Below are positions 10,801 to 21,884 of a stretch of 53,183 nucleotides of DNA, in pieces. The stretch comes from Hymenopellis radicata (lineage: Eukaryota; Basidiomycota; Agaricomycetes; Agaricales; Physalacriaceae): NCBI GenBank assembly GCA_015501595.1, contig JADNRX010000368.1, positions 1-53,183 on the forward strand. Reading direction: 5' to 3'. The position numbers were made by a program, and so were the translations under genes. Under the pieces are notes generated by a model. It did not search any database, was not told the DNA's origin, and worked only from the letters and a program-made list of their open reading frames with translations. Within the stretch, counting starts at the first letter, position 1. Every line of letters starts with the position of its first letter.

Positions 10801-13024
10801 AGGAGACCACACAAGCTTTTCGATATCGTATTCCCCGGGAGAGCAGTCTTCTGAAGACATCCAGTTTGATATGTGGGAAGCAACCTCCGATGATGAGTAT
10901 ATGGACGAGGATAGTGATTTCGATTCAGATATCGAGGTATGTGCTTTTCGAGAGTGCATCACTTACATTAGTGATGGCGATTATAGTATACTGCAGATGA
11001 CGACGACATTCGCATTATTACATCTGCCTTCGAACACGCACGCGACATCATCCAGCGCGGTGTGCAGGGTGATCCAACTCTTACGACACGGGTCCTTGAC
11101 GACGCGTTTCATTTCATGGATCGTCTTCTCCGGCTTTTATCAAAGAAACACTCAGCCTTTAAGGCATTTTGTCACGACTTCAGTGAGGCGATCTTCATAC
11201 GTGATAAGGACGATGAAGCTGCTGTTCGAGCCATCTTGGAGAAGCAGGGAGTAAGTTGGGAGTATGCGAAACGTGCTCGTGCGCCTGCCTTGAATCGACG
11301 CATCCGTCGATACATCCCAGACCGCCATACCCTGACGAAGCGTCTAACAGTTCTCTTCACCGGGTATCAGGATATATTCTGCTCGACTAAGAATCAGCCC
11401 TCAAGTCGCCATCAATTCTTCAGTGACGATGCCAAGGAGATGGCTACGCGTCTTCTTGAGACAGTTCGTTTAGGCTTCCTCTCTGATCCACCTAATATTC
11501 CCTTGTACTACCTTATGGGTCGGGATCGGGATGGCCTGAACATCTACCGCACTATCCGCGGAACGAACTCTGTGGAAGGCGGTGTGCACATGGCTGTTCG
11601 ACGTGTCTTCGGCTCATTGAAGGCATCACCGGAACTGGCAGAATGTCTGCTCATCAATTGGATCTTTCGTCGCAATCAATCTGTATAGTTTATATCTCTT
11701 CTTTGCTCTTACAACTCTTACATCGTGAAATAGGTTGGATATCGAAATCGAACCGGAAGGAAGTTTCGCGGCCATTTCGACATATGGCTCTCTGACGAGA
11801 TTGTTGAGATTGCAACTCTTCTTGGTGTCAAGCCATCGTTTCCTATGCCGCGCCTTCTCGCTACACGTATTGCTACCTCAGAAACCTTTGGAATTCTTCC
11901 CGTAGACACCACTCTCGCCGCCGATCTCGGGATCACCACACTACCATCTGTGCGCATCGACGGAGTACCCCATCACCAGGACCAACCCGTTCATGTATTG
12001 TCCCGGCTGTCGACACGTCCCATAAACCAATACCGTTACCTCCAACTTCGACAGCGGACTCTGTACCCCGTCCTCCCGGTCGCCACATTTGCCGAGTACC
12101 ATAAATTCAAGCTACTCATTACGAACCCCATGTTCAGACTCGGACGAGGTTGGTATCCCGCACACGAAGCATACAAAAACATCAACTTCAAGACGCTTGC
12201 GCAGTTCTGGAATAATGAGGTGAATATTCAGGACCGTACCATCACAGATGTCAACCAGCGGCTCTACTACAAGCTACCAGGACAGCTAGAGCTTCACCAC
12301 AAAAAGACCCTCCTATGGAAATCTGAGCGTTCGACACTGTTTATGGGGAAAACGCGATGGCATTGAAAGCTTTCAACGACTTGATAGCATCCGATGACAA
12401 CGCCGTGACCACTCTGCCTCCGATCCCTCTTCCCGGGGTTGATATCGATGAAGCATTCAAGAGCGGTATGTGACTAATTTCTGGTGAATGCACATACTCA
12501 CATGCCCAACAGTTCAAGACTTACATGCTAATGTTGACCTTGATTCCTTTGATCCCATGGCACTTCGACCCGAACGGGCTCAACGAGAACAAAGAAACAG
12601 CGGCTCCGAGGATGTCGATGATGCGGAGGAGGTCAACGACACCCATGTTCCAATGGAGGTTGACTAGATGGATAGTGACCGAATGGATGTCAATCGTCCA
12701 GTTGATCGAGACGAAGGGAACTCATCCGTTTCCAATGTCAATCCGCCACCGGCTGTCCCACCAGCACCGCAGCAGCAGCAATTAACCCTGCAGACATCAG
12801 GTGTCTTAGCTGTTGCGTTGCAGACCCGAAGTGCGCCTGGGTCAGAAAAGAAGAAGCGATGCGCCGTATGCGTGAAAGCGATGTGTGCCAAGCGGCATGA
12901 TTGTCCGGGTACTGGAAATCGGGAGTGGTGTACATGCCCGCACCCTCGCCTTGCGCCGGGTGAGAAAGTTCGCATTTCCGAAAGCAAAATCATCGCATTC
13001 CTCGAGGCTCGGGCAGGAGAGTAA
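7825..13024 (+). pseudogene. transposase-like protein with zinc-binding, RNase H-like and 3'-5' exonuclease-like domains, decayed
   Basis: A large multi-intron gene beginning MPTPEPPAGKKWKNGR at 7825. An RG/S-rich N-terminus is followed by a Cys-rich zinc-binding domain (about 8540-8960: FVCICGKHLTL, RFCCDHKR) of the DUF6729 type, then a helical region (WEFNTGIVRRLGP; GGVKGEKIWKAAYNLVNQF) and TDSP. Between about 9820 and 10400 lies a WRN/RNase D-like 3'-5' exonuclease fold (VIQIRTQSRVLVLQ; IIKVGFQIQQ; VFVDMGQFAKLAG). The C-terminal half has RGTNSVEGGVH (about 11558-11590) and GYRNRTGRKFRGHFDIWL, typical of a transposase-derived core in fungal genomes. An in-frame TAA is at 8296-8298, a missing base near 12345-12348 in a G run, and an in-frame TAG at 12665-12667, after which the same frame runs to 13024. 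Likely a decayed or domesticated transposon gene. Confidence 0.65.
12668..13024 (+). CDS. zinc-knuckle tail in frame with the transposase-like gene
   Basis: This 118-codon frame starts at an ATG that directly abuts the TAG at 12665-12667 and is in the same phase as the frame before it. It has Ser/Asn/Pro/Gln-rich linker sequence (a short CAG run encodes four Gln) and then a Cys cluster, RCAVCVKAMCAKRHDC...WCTCPHP, that looks like a zinc knuckle. Such a Cys-rich tail is expected at the C-terminus of this transposase-like family, so I read it as the end of the same protein separated by a nonsense codon, rather than as a separate gene. Confidence 0.5.
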   Translation: MDSDRMDVNRPVDRDEGNSSVSNVNPPPAVPPAPQQQQLTLQTSGVLAVALQTRSAPGSEKKKRCAVCVKAMCAKRHDCPGTGNREWCTCPHPRLAPGEKVRISESKIIAFLEARAGE

Positions 13025-14858
13025 GAAAGGTGTATATTTTTGTTGTATATGTATAGAAAGAATAGTATTGATGTACGACGAGCGACGGTCAAAGTTGAAA
13101 TTGTCTAAAAAATATTAGCCTGTATTCCGTGTCAAGCAGGCAATAAATGAGAAACAAGGACGGACTCAATTTTGGTGCTGAATACGGGGGTCCAGGAAGG
13201 CCAGACAAAAAAAGCAGAGGGCATTATTGGAGGCTTGAGGGTAGGTGTCATGTTCTCGGAACACTGGACATCGAGTATGACAATAGGCTTGTGGCGCGTA
13301 GTAGGAGCGTGTGCGACAGCGCGACGGCGCGTTGGCGATAACAAGGGGAATCAGGCCATCCACGGCCACGGTACACTCGCGTTGGTTGTGCTCCTGTCCT
13401 ATCCGGTCTTGCTCGAATTATCCTGAACGTTGAGGCAGCAGTACTCGCTCTCCTGCTATCGATGCCGGGTCTCTTCCTGATGCAAAGTTACGAAGAGCGC
13501 GTGCTCGTATGCGTCCGTGCCGGACAGTACTCGCGACGCGCATTAAATTCGAGATGGTATAAAGCTGTATGATAAATTTTCAATGAATTCCAGTTTCTTC
13601 GGTAGATGGAGGTTGGGGCCGCGCGAAGAGAAAATTACGCATCTATATTCCCGCAGATACACGGTCTGCTCCAGTATCCCAAAGCTCCATAATGTTCCCA
13701 ATCGATTTGATATCATCAGATTTCTCTGAAGATGTACCCGTGTGGTCATGCGGCGGAGCGCGGTGATGAAGGAGTGAGGGCCTGACGGAGGATGATGGTG
13801 GTGAGAAGAGAGCTTGAACGCTGCAAGCGCGGGACCGATCAAGGGGATCTTATCTTGTGATAAGCAGCTTGAAAACCATTGGCTGAGTCCTATGTCCGAA
13901 TTCGGCGTGTCTCCGAACGGATATAGACTTGAAAGCCGTGCCGCTGCCAACTTGGGACTTGGGATCATCTTGAAAGCGGAAACGGATTCGCGTATATTGA
14001 GCTATCTACAGCCTAAATCGTCAAAATTTCCCGTCAGCACACGCGCTGGTAAGTCTAGAATCCTCTCTTTCTTCTTTCTTCCTCTCTTCTTTTTACAACT
14101 TGAAAAAACTTGAAAAACCCGCCATCTGCACAGACATAGGTCATAGGCCTTTCTATATGAAATATCTCCATTCTTTCGTTGATTTGGACCTTTGGTGTCT
14201 AGCCGAAGTCTTTATTCTGTGTGCTGCCATATTCGACAACTCCCGTCGCCGTCGTCCCCGTTTGATGGGGGCATGTCTTTCAAAATACCACCTGACAGAA
14301 ATTCGTCGATCGTGGTCAGTTCTCGCCCAACACTCTTCATCCTTTCATTGCTTTGCATCTTTAGTATATAGCCAGCGTAACCGTCTTGCCCCGCCGCCGT
14401 CATTTGTTGGGAGGATCTCCCATATAATACTTTCCGACCACACGTCAACGAAACTCGGACTATTTTGCGGCGTTTTCCTCTATCCTTCCCATGATGTGCA
14501 CATCTGGCATATAGCCGAGGTCACCGTCCTGCGCACCAGGTTCTCTGCCGACTGGCTCCCTCATTATCGCCATTTGACGGGAGCTCTTCTGCAAGCCCTT
14601 TCAACTCAGTCATCTCTCGCCCGTTGTTCTCGATTATTTCAATGAATGGAACCTTACTACTCGACCGAAGAGGTCCCGCCTTTGCCGTCGTCATTCGGCG
14701 AGACATGTATACAGTATCTACACCAGAATTATTTTCCTCTTTCCTCTTCACGTACATGGTGGTTATGTGAATCCAAGGTAGATCAAGAGTACTTCCTTGT
14801 GCCCAGTTTGGCAGTCGGGTTTCTCCTCTTCGGCTTCCATCACGGGCAAGGGCCCAAC
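13025..14858. other. long non-coding stretch with weak degenerate repeats
   Basis: No gene is supported here. Short frames exist on both strands, but they overlap and show no family motifs. Between about 14210 and 14700 similar pieces recur (CGTCGTC.CATTTG or TCATTTGTTGGGAGGATC-like, each near TATAGCC or TATT), suggesting an old, diverged tandem array of roughly 130-170 base units. A similar piece (CCGTCGTCGCCATTTGGCAG) occurs at about 7570, on the other side of the transposase-like gene. Confidence 0.3.
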
Positions 14859-14859
14859 A

Positions 14860-14867
14860 TATAAAAG
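14860..14867 (+). promoter_or_regulatory. TATA box (TATAAAAG) of the dioxygenase gene
   Basis: TATAAAAG stands 218 bases upstream of the ATG at 15085. Between them is a probable 5'-UTR intron (donor AGGTACGTG near 14936, acceptor ACGCAG just before 15085), which would account for the long distance. This is the best core promoter candidate for the dioxygenase gene. Confidence 0.5.
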
Positions 14868-15084
14868 CTGCATAACCTTAAAGTTTTTCTTTTGACCACC
14901 AACACCGTCGTGTCTTCTGACATTGGCTTTGCAGAGGTACGTGTCCCGTTGTGATTCCTTTCTCTCTTCTTGTCCAGTCAGCGCGCGAGTACGCCCTGGA
15001 CATTGTGGAACGGCGCGTCGTGAAGCGTGGTCGTCATTGTGATATGATTTTTTTCATTTTACAAGCCATCTGACTTCCACGCAG

Positions 15085-16717
15085 ATGCCTAGGACAAAAC
15101 TATCAACCATCGCGTTAGACTGCGACATAAAGGACTTCATTTCTCGCGCCAAAGATGCGGCAAACTCTTCTCATTCCCCCCATGACGACCCTCAGGTCAT
15201 CTCTCACGAGGACGCGCCCGACTCAGACGACACTCCCTCCATCATATCCGACCTCACACCTCTCCCATCCGAGTACGAGTCCTCTGACCACGCATCTTCT
15301 ATTGCAGACAATGCATCCATGGACGAATCCCGCCCGACCAAGAAAAAGCGACGCGTTTACCGCTTTCTTGCGCCGTTCATTTCCCAAGAGTCACGCCTGC
15401 AGCCCGTCGCGTCTACCACAGCAGTCGCGTCTACCACGCCTGTTTCCACTGCCGATGCATCCACTCTCTCACTCTCGAAACTCAAAGGTCGAAAGAAAAA
15501 GACCCTGCACAACAGCATGCGCGAAATGTCGCCGCCCAGGAGCGTCGCCGAGCAGGCCGAATGGAGAGCATGGCCGCAAATAACGGTATCAAGGAGGTAG
15601 CACGTAAACGCATGCGGGAAGAGGAGCCTCTAGTGCTTCCTAACATAGATGCGACGTCGTTCCCTGCAGCAAAGGGTGCTTGGGTCGGAAAGCGCCAATG
15701 GTTTCGGCCTAGAAAGCGGGACTTGGATAGTATTCGCGAGGCTGGGATTGAGGTTATACCTTGGGAAGGGGCCACTACTCACCCCATTTTGGATCGCGAG
15801 TCGCGCATGATTATGCTGCTTGTGGCGCGTCCTCGGGGCCGCAACTGGCTGACCCTCATTCGCGATGCTGGACGTCGGATTGTAAAGGGCCGTAAACATG
15901 CGCGTTTTACTCAGAAACAGCTGCATCACCAACGAGGAGACTTTCCAGTCATGGCGAGCGGGATCACACGTGGCGGTGGAACTAAAGTAGATTCCGATTC
16001 TGAGCTTGCAATTATGATGGACTTACTTTTGTTCTCAGGCGCCTTGCAACGCTGCTCTATCGAAACACAATCAAGCCGTGATGGATAGCATTTTGAAGAG
16101 TCCCGAATTTGAGAATATACACAAACACAATGACAGTGAGTATCTTCCTGTGGAAGGGGGATTCTCTACTAAAAACCTCTTCAGAGATTTTCCGCGCACA
16201 CAATCCTGACCTCTACAAGATGTACGACGAGGTATTACAATTCGTTACGGACTCTGATGACACGCTACGCCGAACATACCAGGATGGTCCTTTTGCCGCC
16301 ACAACCATCAACTTCGGACCCCAGTCAGTTCTAGACGACCACACGGACGACCAGAACCTTTCATGGGGTTGGTGTCGTGTCACTCCGGCAGGAATGTATG
16401 ACCACCATCGCGGCGGCCATCTGGTTCTCTGGGACTTGGGAATTGCTATCGAATAAGTTCCCGTCGGTGCCTCTATCTTCCTTCCCTCTGCGTTACTGGT
16501 CCATTCAAATGTCCGCATCCAAGAGGGCGAGACGCGGTATTCTGTGACTTCATATTCGGCAGGTGGCTTATTTCGCTGGGTCTGGAATGGCGGGCGTACA
16601 GATGATGAGTTTGACGAGGAATTTGGGAAGGAGGAAGGTAAAAGGAGAAGAAAGGAGCAAGCCGAAACCGGGTGGAAGGATGCCTTGAAGTATTTTCCTG
16701 TTTTCAAAAGGAATTAA
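15085..16717 (+). pseudogene. TET/JBP-like 2OG-Fe(II) dioxygenase, broken
   Basis: ATG at 15085 opens a Ser/Asp-rich, low-complexity N-terminus with a basic KKKRRVYRF patch (possible nuclear signal). A missing base in the A-rich run near 15491-15501 shifts the frame; translation resumes as QQHARNVAAQERRRAGRM. Introns lie at 15987-16038 and 16136-16184. The catalytic part has NFGPQSVLDDHTDDQNLSWG (HxD iron ligands), GGHLVLWDL, then after an in-frame TAA at 16454-16456 the same frame gives LPSALLVHSN (distal His) and GETRYSVTSYSAGGLFRWV (Arg expected to bind 2-oxoglutarate). The stop removes the second half of the iron site. The fold resembles the expanded basidiomycete TET/JBP group, which is associated with transposons and 5-methylcytosine oxidation; assignment to that group is from memory of the motifs. 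Confidence 0.6.
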
Positions 16718-17215
16718 AGGCTGTACGGTACTGTGGCGCGAAAGGTTTGAAGTGTCGTAACTTGTGAGAATGAATGTGTTTAGAATACTAGTAGTTTTTG
16801 TACGTTTATCCCAGCCATGTGCTCCTCGTTCAGACCCCTCTCGCGAACTAAAGTCTAAGAGTACAGTATTCCTTCATTACAGATGGGAAGAGATGTTGAC
16901 CAAAGGATAGGGAGCCATTGCGCCTGCCGACTTGAATAGTAACTACATAATCAGGACAAAAGTCTAGAAAATCCAACCAGGGGCTGTGAACCCTTTTAAC
17001 ATATCCAAGTCTTATTTCCCTAGCTAGGTGGACGAAGCCTGAAGGACGAAACTGAGCCGCCACGCCAACCTTCCAGGTGTTGAAAGGAAGACACTGAAGA
17101 TGCGAATTTGGGCTGGAATGCCGGAGTCGTGTGCAAATAAACTTGTTTATGAAATCCTAGTGTACTGTTGCGCATGTACTTATGTGCCTACATAATATCA
17201 TTTCTCTCTCAATAC
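16718..17215. other. intergenic stretch, partly F-box flank
   Basis: The first 300 bases hold nothing I recognise. From about 17085 to 17215 the DNA matches, on the minus strand, the 3' flank of the F-box copies (GAAGACACTGAAGATGCGAA, GGGCTGGAATG, CTAGTGTACTGTTGCGCATG), but lacks the middle piece that copy A has. Confidence 0.5.
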
Positions 17216-18508
17216 TTAGTACGACGGGGCAAATCTGATCTCAACATTCCTCCTCAACCTCTTCCCAACATGCTCGTGCAACCACGTCTTCGCCGCCTCC
17301 AAATTCTCTTCCTGAATGGGCCCGTCAAACGACAGCACCTCCAGAGCTGAATAACCTGCACCATTCAGCGTCGGCACGATGTTCTCCCAATCAATCATTT
17401 CAAGATCAGCCGCCTTGTCCATCATAAGATGAAATCGAATCTCCTTCAAGAGACAAGGAGAATTGAGTTTCGCAAGGATGGACGGGACGTGCTTCGCTGT
17501 TGACCAGCGTCCCACATAACCAAATCGAAGTGTCTCCAACTTGGTGAGAGTCGTCAAGTCGGCGACGCGACAGAATGCATCTTGGTGCAATCAGAGTGCG
17601 CACAAAGACCCGGTGATGTGACACACACCTTGCCCATCCGTTAAATCAGGCGATGAATCCAAGAAGTCGATTGCTAGACTAGTAATCGACTGGCCAATGT
17701 CATACAGAAAGCGGGCAACATGATGCGCGTCTTTAATACTGATGCACGCCAACTCAACCGTGTGGACCGTGATTGAGCCTGGTCTAGGACAAAGCCATGT
17801 CAGGAACTCGGCCCTGAGCGCAGTCCCGCGGTCTAGAGATAGAGACCGCAGAAATCGCAGTGGGGGTGTCCTGACGAATATATCACCGCCCTTAGGAGCG
17901 CTATGAAGGCCATCGTCTTCGATATAATGTAACGCAAGATGTTCCAGATTCGTGCAACGAGAGACGAGCTCCGTCATACGGCTGACCCTGTCAAAGTGTA
18001 TAGAGTGCATGTCGAGGCGCTTCAACTGCGGACCCCAAAGGAACACAGCCCTCCATTCCTCTTCGGCCACGTCGGTGAAACGCGCGCAATAGATGGATAT
18101 ATCCTCGACGTGCGGTAGGAGCGCAAGTTGGGGAAGAACACTGTTGATCCAAAGACTGTTGATCCAAAACCTCTCGGCAGGGTTCCGGTTGTAGCTTTCA
18201 TTCAGGCTCAGCCGGCGGACGTGTGAGCGGAAGGTACACAGCGGATGCGCGACGAGCGCGCCGAACGTGAGACCGATAGTTCGGTCGTAGTAACTGGGGA
18301 TATGTACGGTCTCGAAGGTGTGCAGTCGCGTGCGGGGGAGCCATGATCGACAGACTAAGGAGCATGAGAGGAGGGTTTTTACTGGTTTGTTCGAATCTGT
18401 CCGCAAGCTATAGTCCAGGGCATAGTAATCGGACTTTGCTTCTTCGTCGAGGAGATAGACGTAGTCCAAGATGGTGTCGAATATCTCTGGGGGAAAGATG
18501 TCAGCCAT
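17216..18508 (-). CDS. F-box protein, copy B (intact)
   Basis: Two exons, 18508-17629 and 17580-17216, with a 48-base intron (17581-17628; GTGTGT donor) at the same place and phase as in copy A; joined frame 415 codons. The start MADIFPPEIFDTILDYV is preceded by an expanded (GGT)n run on the plus strand, so an upstream frame of Thr codons is open but the conserved ATG at 18508 is preferred. The F-box reads LLSCSLVCRSWLPRTRLHTF. A 12-base tandem duplication gives WINSLWINS near 18150. It lacks the residues around VGDGAPQAQ that A and D carry and instead has EDDGLHSAPKGGD, as in copy C. The role is inferred as an SCF substrate adaptor. Confidence 0.8.
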
Positions 18509-18570
18509 GGTGGTGGTGGTGGTGGTGGTGGATAACCCTCGTCTTGTGGATAAGACGACAGGCTTTCGGG

Positions 18571-18597
18571 CCACGTGGGTGCCCATCTCCCACGTGG
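18571..18597. promoter_or_regulatory. paired CCACGTGG boxes upstream of F-box copy B
   Basis: Two identical palindromic CCACGTGG sites at 18571-18578 and 18590-18597 lie 63-90 bases upstream of the copy B start codon. They sit in an insertion of about 70 bases that separates the (GGT)n run from the GGTCACTGTTAAGG block shared by all copies. CACGTG is the binding core of bHLH regulators, so this could give copy B different control from its siblings; this is inference only. Confidence 0.4.
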
Positions 18598-18717
18598 TCA
18601 CTGTTAAGGTGACCGCTTGCACTTCCACTGCCAGCTATCAGACTATAGATTTTGGACAACAGGCTTAGCACATGAGCCTAGAATTAGAATCAAGTCAACA
18701 ATAGCATTAACTCAACC

Positions 18718-21342
18718 TCAATGCTCATTCAGCCAATCCGACACCCGCTCAACCAAGTCCGCTTTCTTCCCCGACACAGGCTGCGCCTTGCTCTTCAAAA
18801 ACTCTTTCAAAGTAGCCACGAGCAACTTGTCCAACGTGCCCGAGTCATATCGACTGCGGATCTCTGCCTCGTCTATCGACGTCTCCTATTAAATCGTGTA
18901 TCAGCCACCATGGACATTCAGAGTTGAACAGAACCTACAGCAGCACGCTTCGTTGCCGTAGACCTCGACTTGGTCGGCATAACTAGATCATGAGACGGAT
19001 CGTCTTGAACGAGTTTTTTCCATTCAGCCATGAGAGCCCCGGCACGCTGGGAGACGCTCAGTTCCTAGAACGAGGCTGGGATGCGTAGAACGCACCTTGT
19101 GAATAAGATCATTGTTCGGTAGCGTCTCGTCTTTGAACGAGTCCGGGTCATATTCTTCATGAAAGGCGCTGGCTTGAAGCTGGGCATTGTGGAACGCCAG
19201 GACTACAGATTCGGGTTGGACACCGCTTCAGGCAATGTAGAGCAAGACATACCAGGATTAGGGTAGGAATCTGGAGGGTAGCCGCCAGACTTCAGACATA
19301 ACTTGTTGATGAATTTGTACGCTGCGTCTTTGAGATCATCACTCGCTACTCAAAATCAGTAGCTGCTTCAGCAAGCATGCCTGACGCATTATACCTGTGA
19401 ATCCTTTATCAATTGGCGCCGCTCTGATGTCGTCGGCGAATGGCAAAGGGATAAGATGGAACCCCGCTGGTTCTGTCCATCCGCCGTCATCCGCCTTCTC
19501 TTCTTGCGGCAACAACGCGCAAAACGTGGGTGCCGAATTCCGCCTCATAACGGCCAAAATCAATCCAATCTTTTTCTTCTTCACTAGCGATTTGAGAAGA
19601 GCATTGAACGTTCGCTTGCTTCCAGAATAGGTCTGCCTGAATTGTCAGCAAATTGTCAGAAACGCATTGATGGACGTACCATTTCGTCCGGGTGTATGAA
19701 TTGCGCATGCTTTATGTTGTCTTCGAACGCCAGCTCGCTCCGGTCCTTGAAACCAAGTAGTTTAAGACCTACGCAAGGCGTTGAGAAACCAGCAACCAAG
19801 CGATAGTCATTCATACCAGGTTCAAGTCCCAATGTGCGGAATGACCGTATTTCCTCAGAAGTGTATAGCGGCTGAGCGGCACAGAATGATAATCGAGAAT
19901 GTGAGAGATATACCATTGACGTACCCTGTCGCCCGGCTTTACAATCCTCCCGCTGATCTCTTCGCTCCCTTCCCCATCCTCAGTAGCCGGTTTTTACAGT
20001 TTTGACGTGCATCCCGTATAATATGCTCTTCTTATCCACTTCCGTTTCACGTTCCTATATGTACCAAATGGGCTCAACGCTGTAGTGAAAGAATTGAGAA
20101 ATACTGACAGGATCAACATAGAGCGTCTTGGAGTCAGCAACCTCCATTCTGTCGCCGAGGTCGGTAAAGTACTTGTAGGCACCCTTTTTCTGTTCAGTCA
20201 CCAAACCGTATCTATAAACGATCAGAAAACATGTTGAAGACTTGATAATCATTTACCCTTTGACGCCAATGGTGAACCCCTCTGCAAGCTTGAAAGGCAC
20301 ACTGAACAACGCCCGCTTAGGAACTTCGTGGAAACGCATCTGAGCGAGGAGGTCTTCGATGCGAGAGATTGAGATGGATTCCGGGAGTCCTTCTTCGTCT
20401 TCGTCTTCGGCCATATTAGAAAGGAGAACGGACGAGTAGAATTTGTTTTTGTCAAAGGGCTTGTCCTCCGTGCTGATGAAGAACGGTTCGACGGTAACAC
20501 CCGCTTGAGTCAAGTCCTGAGAAGTCTCTCAGCTCGGAATTCTTGATGCGAATTCCACACCTACTGTAAGCGTTGTTTTCGCAGAAGTGATGAGTTGTGA
20601 GGCTGTGTGAGGCTGGTCTTCGTCCGTTATAAGGAAGACGCGTTTCGTGGCGGTCTTTGGAGCGCTGCAATGGATAAGCTTTACTTCAGGCAGAAGGAGA
20701 ATTACAAACCCGTCGCGTAATACCCAGTTGCAACTGGTGAAGACATCGCCCATTGGAACGCGTTGTCCTTCGACAGGAGGGAAAGTTTGGCATAGTGTTT
20801 CTCGAGGTTCTACAATGCACATGAGCGCAGAACAAGTATCAGACGGTACAGGAGTGCCTTCGAGTAGATGAATAAGTTCTTGGATGGTTTGGGCATTGAG
20901 AGGAGAAATTGGTTGAAACAAGTAGGTGTTACGCTTGATCTCCGAGCCTTGCAGATCCTTTCGGTCCGGTGTCTTTGTCTAGCGCCGCAAACTCAGCGTT
21001 GTAAGGAACATATGAGGGATACGATCTCACGGTGTTGAAAAGGAGAATCCCAATAGAATCATTCGGACCGACTACCACTTTCTTCTTCTGGATCTGCATG
21101 GCGGCGTCCAAAGCCATATACAAGTTGGATGTCTGAACGTCCTCGTAGACGGGGTCATCGAACATAGCTTGCATTGACGGTGAGCAGTCAATGCAGAATA
21201 GAATGACATCCTTCTTCGTTTCCATGAACTATGCAACGTTTGTCTTTGTGCAGGAGTGTCGTCGGCAATGTCGACGTACAGATGTATCCTGGAGCTCTTC
21301 GTCGTCCTCATCCTCCACCTTATTCCATTCGTCGTAGCTCAT
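18718..21342 (-). CDS. KU70: Ku70 DNA end-binding protein
   Basis: Minus-strand gene from ATG 21342 (MSYDEWNKVEDEDDEEL) to TGA 18718, with about a dozen short introns (for example 21229-21279 and 20973-21030). Exon 2 onward gives the vWA domain (KKDVILFCIDCSPSMQAMF; SIGILLFNT), then the Ku beta-barrel core (TQAGVTVEPFFISTEDKPF; GYGLVTEQKKGAYKYF; IRSFRTLGLEPGLKLLGF). It ends with a SAP-type DNA-binding tail (LLVATLKEFLKSKAQPVSG, KKADLVERVSDWLNEH). The domain order and length fit fungal Ku70. With Ku80 it forms a ring that binds double-strand breaks and starts non-homologous end joining, and it also acts at telomeres. No frame break was seen. It is divergent from the TmpA-like gene, sharing a 0.5-kb promoter region. 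Confidence 0.9.
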
Positions 21343-21884
21343 TGTTGAGAGTAAAAGAGGGGGGAGGAACTTGAAATTGAGGCGCGGTGGTGGCGGGAGT
21401 CAAGTGCGGAGGCGAATCGCGTCAAGTGACTGTGATGATCACATGCTCGTTATCCGTGACATCACTGCTTGCCGCGTTTTTCGGGTTCGTCTCATATGCT
21501 CCTCTTCTATATGTTGTACGAGTTAAGGCGTTTCTTCCAAGCCATGGTCATCGTATCAAGGTTCCAAGACGTCCAAGCCAGGCATGTTTCGGAAGGTCAG
21601 TGCCGAGCGTTTCTTGTACAGCTGTATTTCTTCCACCATCTTAATTACGCCTTTCCTTTTTTCCGTATTACCGTGCACGTCAATGATACGTCGCACAAAC
21701 TAAACGGACACGAACGAGCAATCGGGATCTCCTCGCCATGCATGTGTTGACAGTGACAGGTCAGTGTTAGACGCATTGGAGGACGGATGTTCCTGGATGT
21801 TTCCATTTCCGGCCATGTCTTGAACTTTGACGATCTCTGGAAGAGGATAAATAGCACCGCTTATGACCTCTTTCACTCTCGAAA
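21343..21884. promoter_or_regulatory. shared divergent promoter region of KU70 and the TmpA-like gene
   Basis: The two genes start 542 bases apart in opposite directions. The region contains a segment (about 21389-21525: GGTGGTGGCGGGAG, ATCCGTGACATCACTGCTTG, CGCGTTTTT) that recurs at about 24475-24590 after the TmpA-like gene. A GATAAATAG sequence near 21847 may serve as TATA element for the plus-strand gene. No coding frame here is convincing. Confidence 0.5.
21389..21525 (+). repeat. direct repeat flanking the TmpA-like gene, left copy
   Basis: Matches 24475-24590 in the same orientation. The best block is TCCGTGACATCACTGCTTG followed by CGCGTTTTT and, further on, GTCTCATATGCTCCTCTTC against GTCTGATATGCTTCTCTTC. 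The left copy has about 25 extra bases between the GGCGGGAG block and the GATCACATG block. Confidence 0.6.

Noticed and set aside
7825..13024. Calling the element a KDZ (Kyakuja-Dileera-Zisupton) transposase
   Set aside because: I do not see the KDZ signature motifs; the DUF6729-like zinc domain and inserted exonuclease fold point to another family.
13147..13426. Overlapping frames on both strands downstream of the transposase-like gene
   Set aside because: They overlap each other, lack start context, splice continuity and family motifs, and are most likely chance frames in GC-balanced DNA.
18509..18628. Extended N-terminus for F-box copy B
   Set aside because: The open frame upstream is due to the (GGT)n run and the insertion; copies A, C and D support a start at MADIF.
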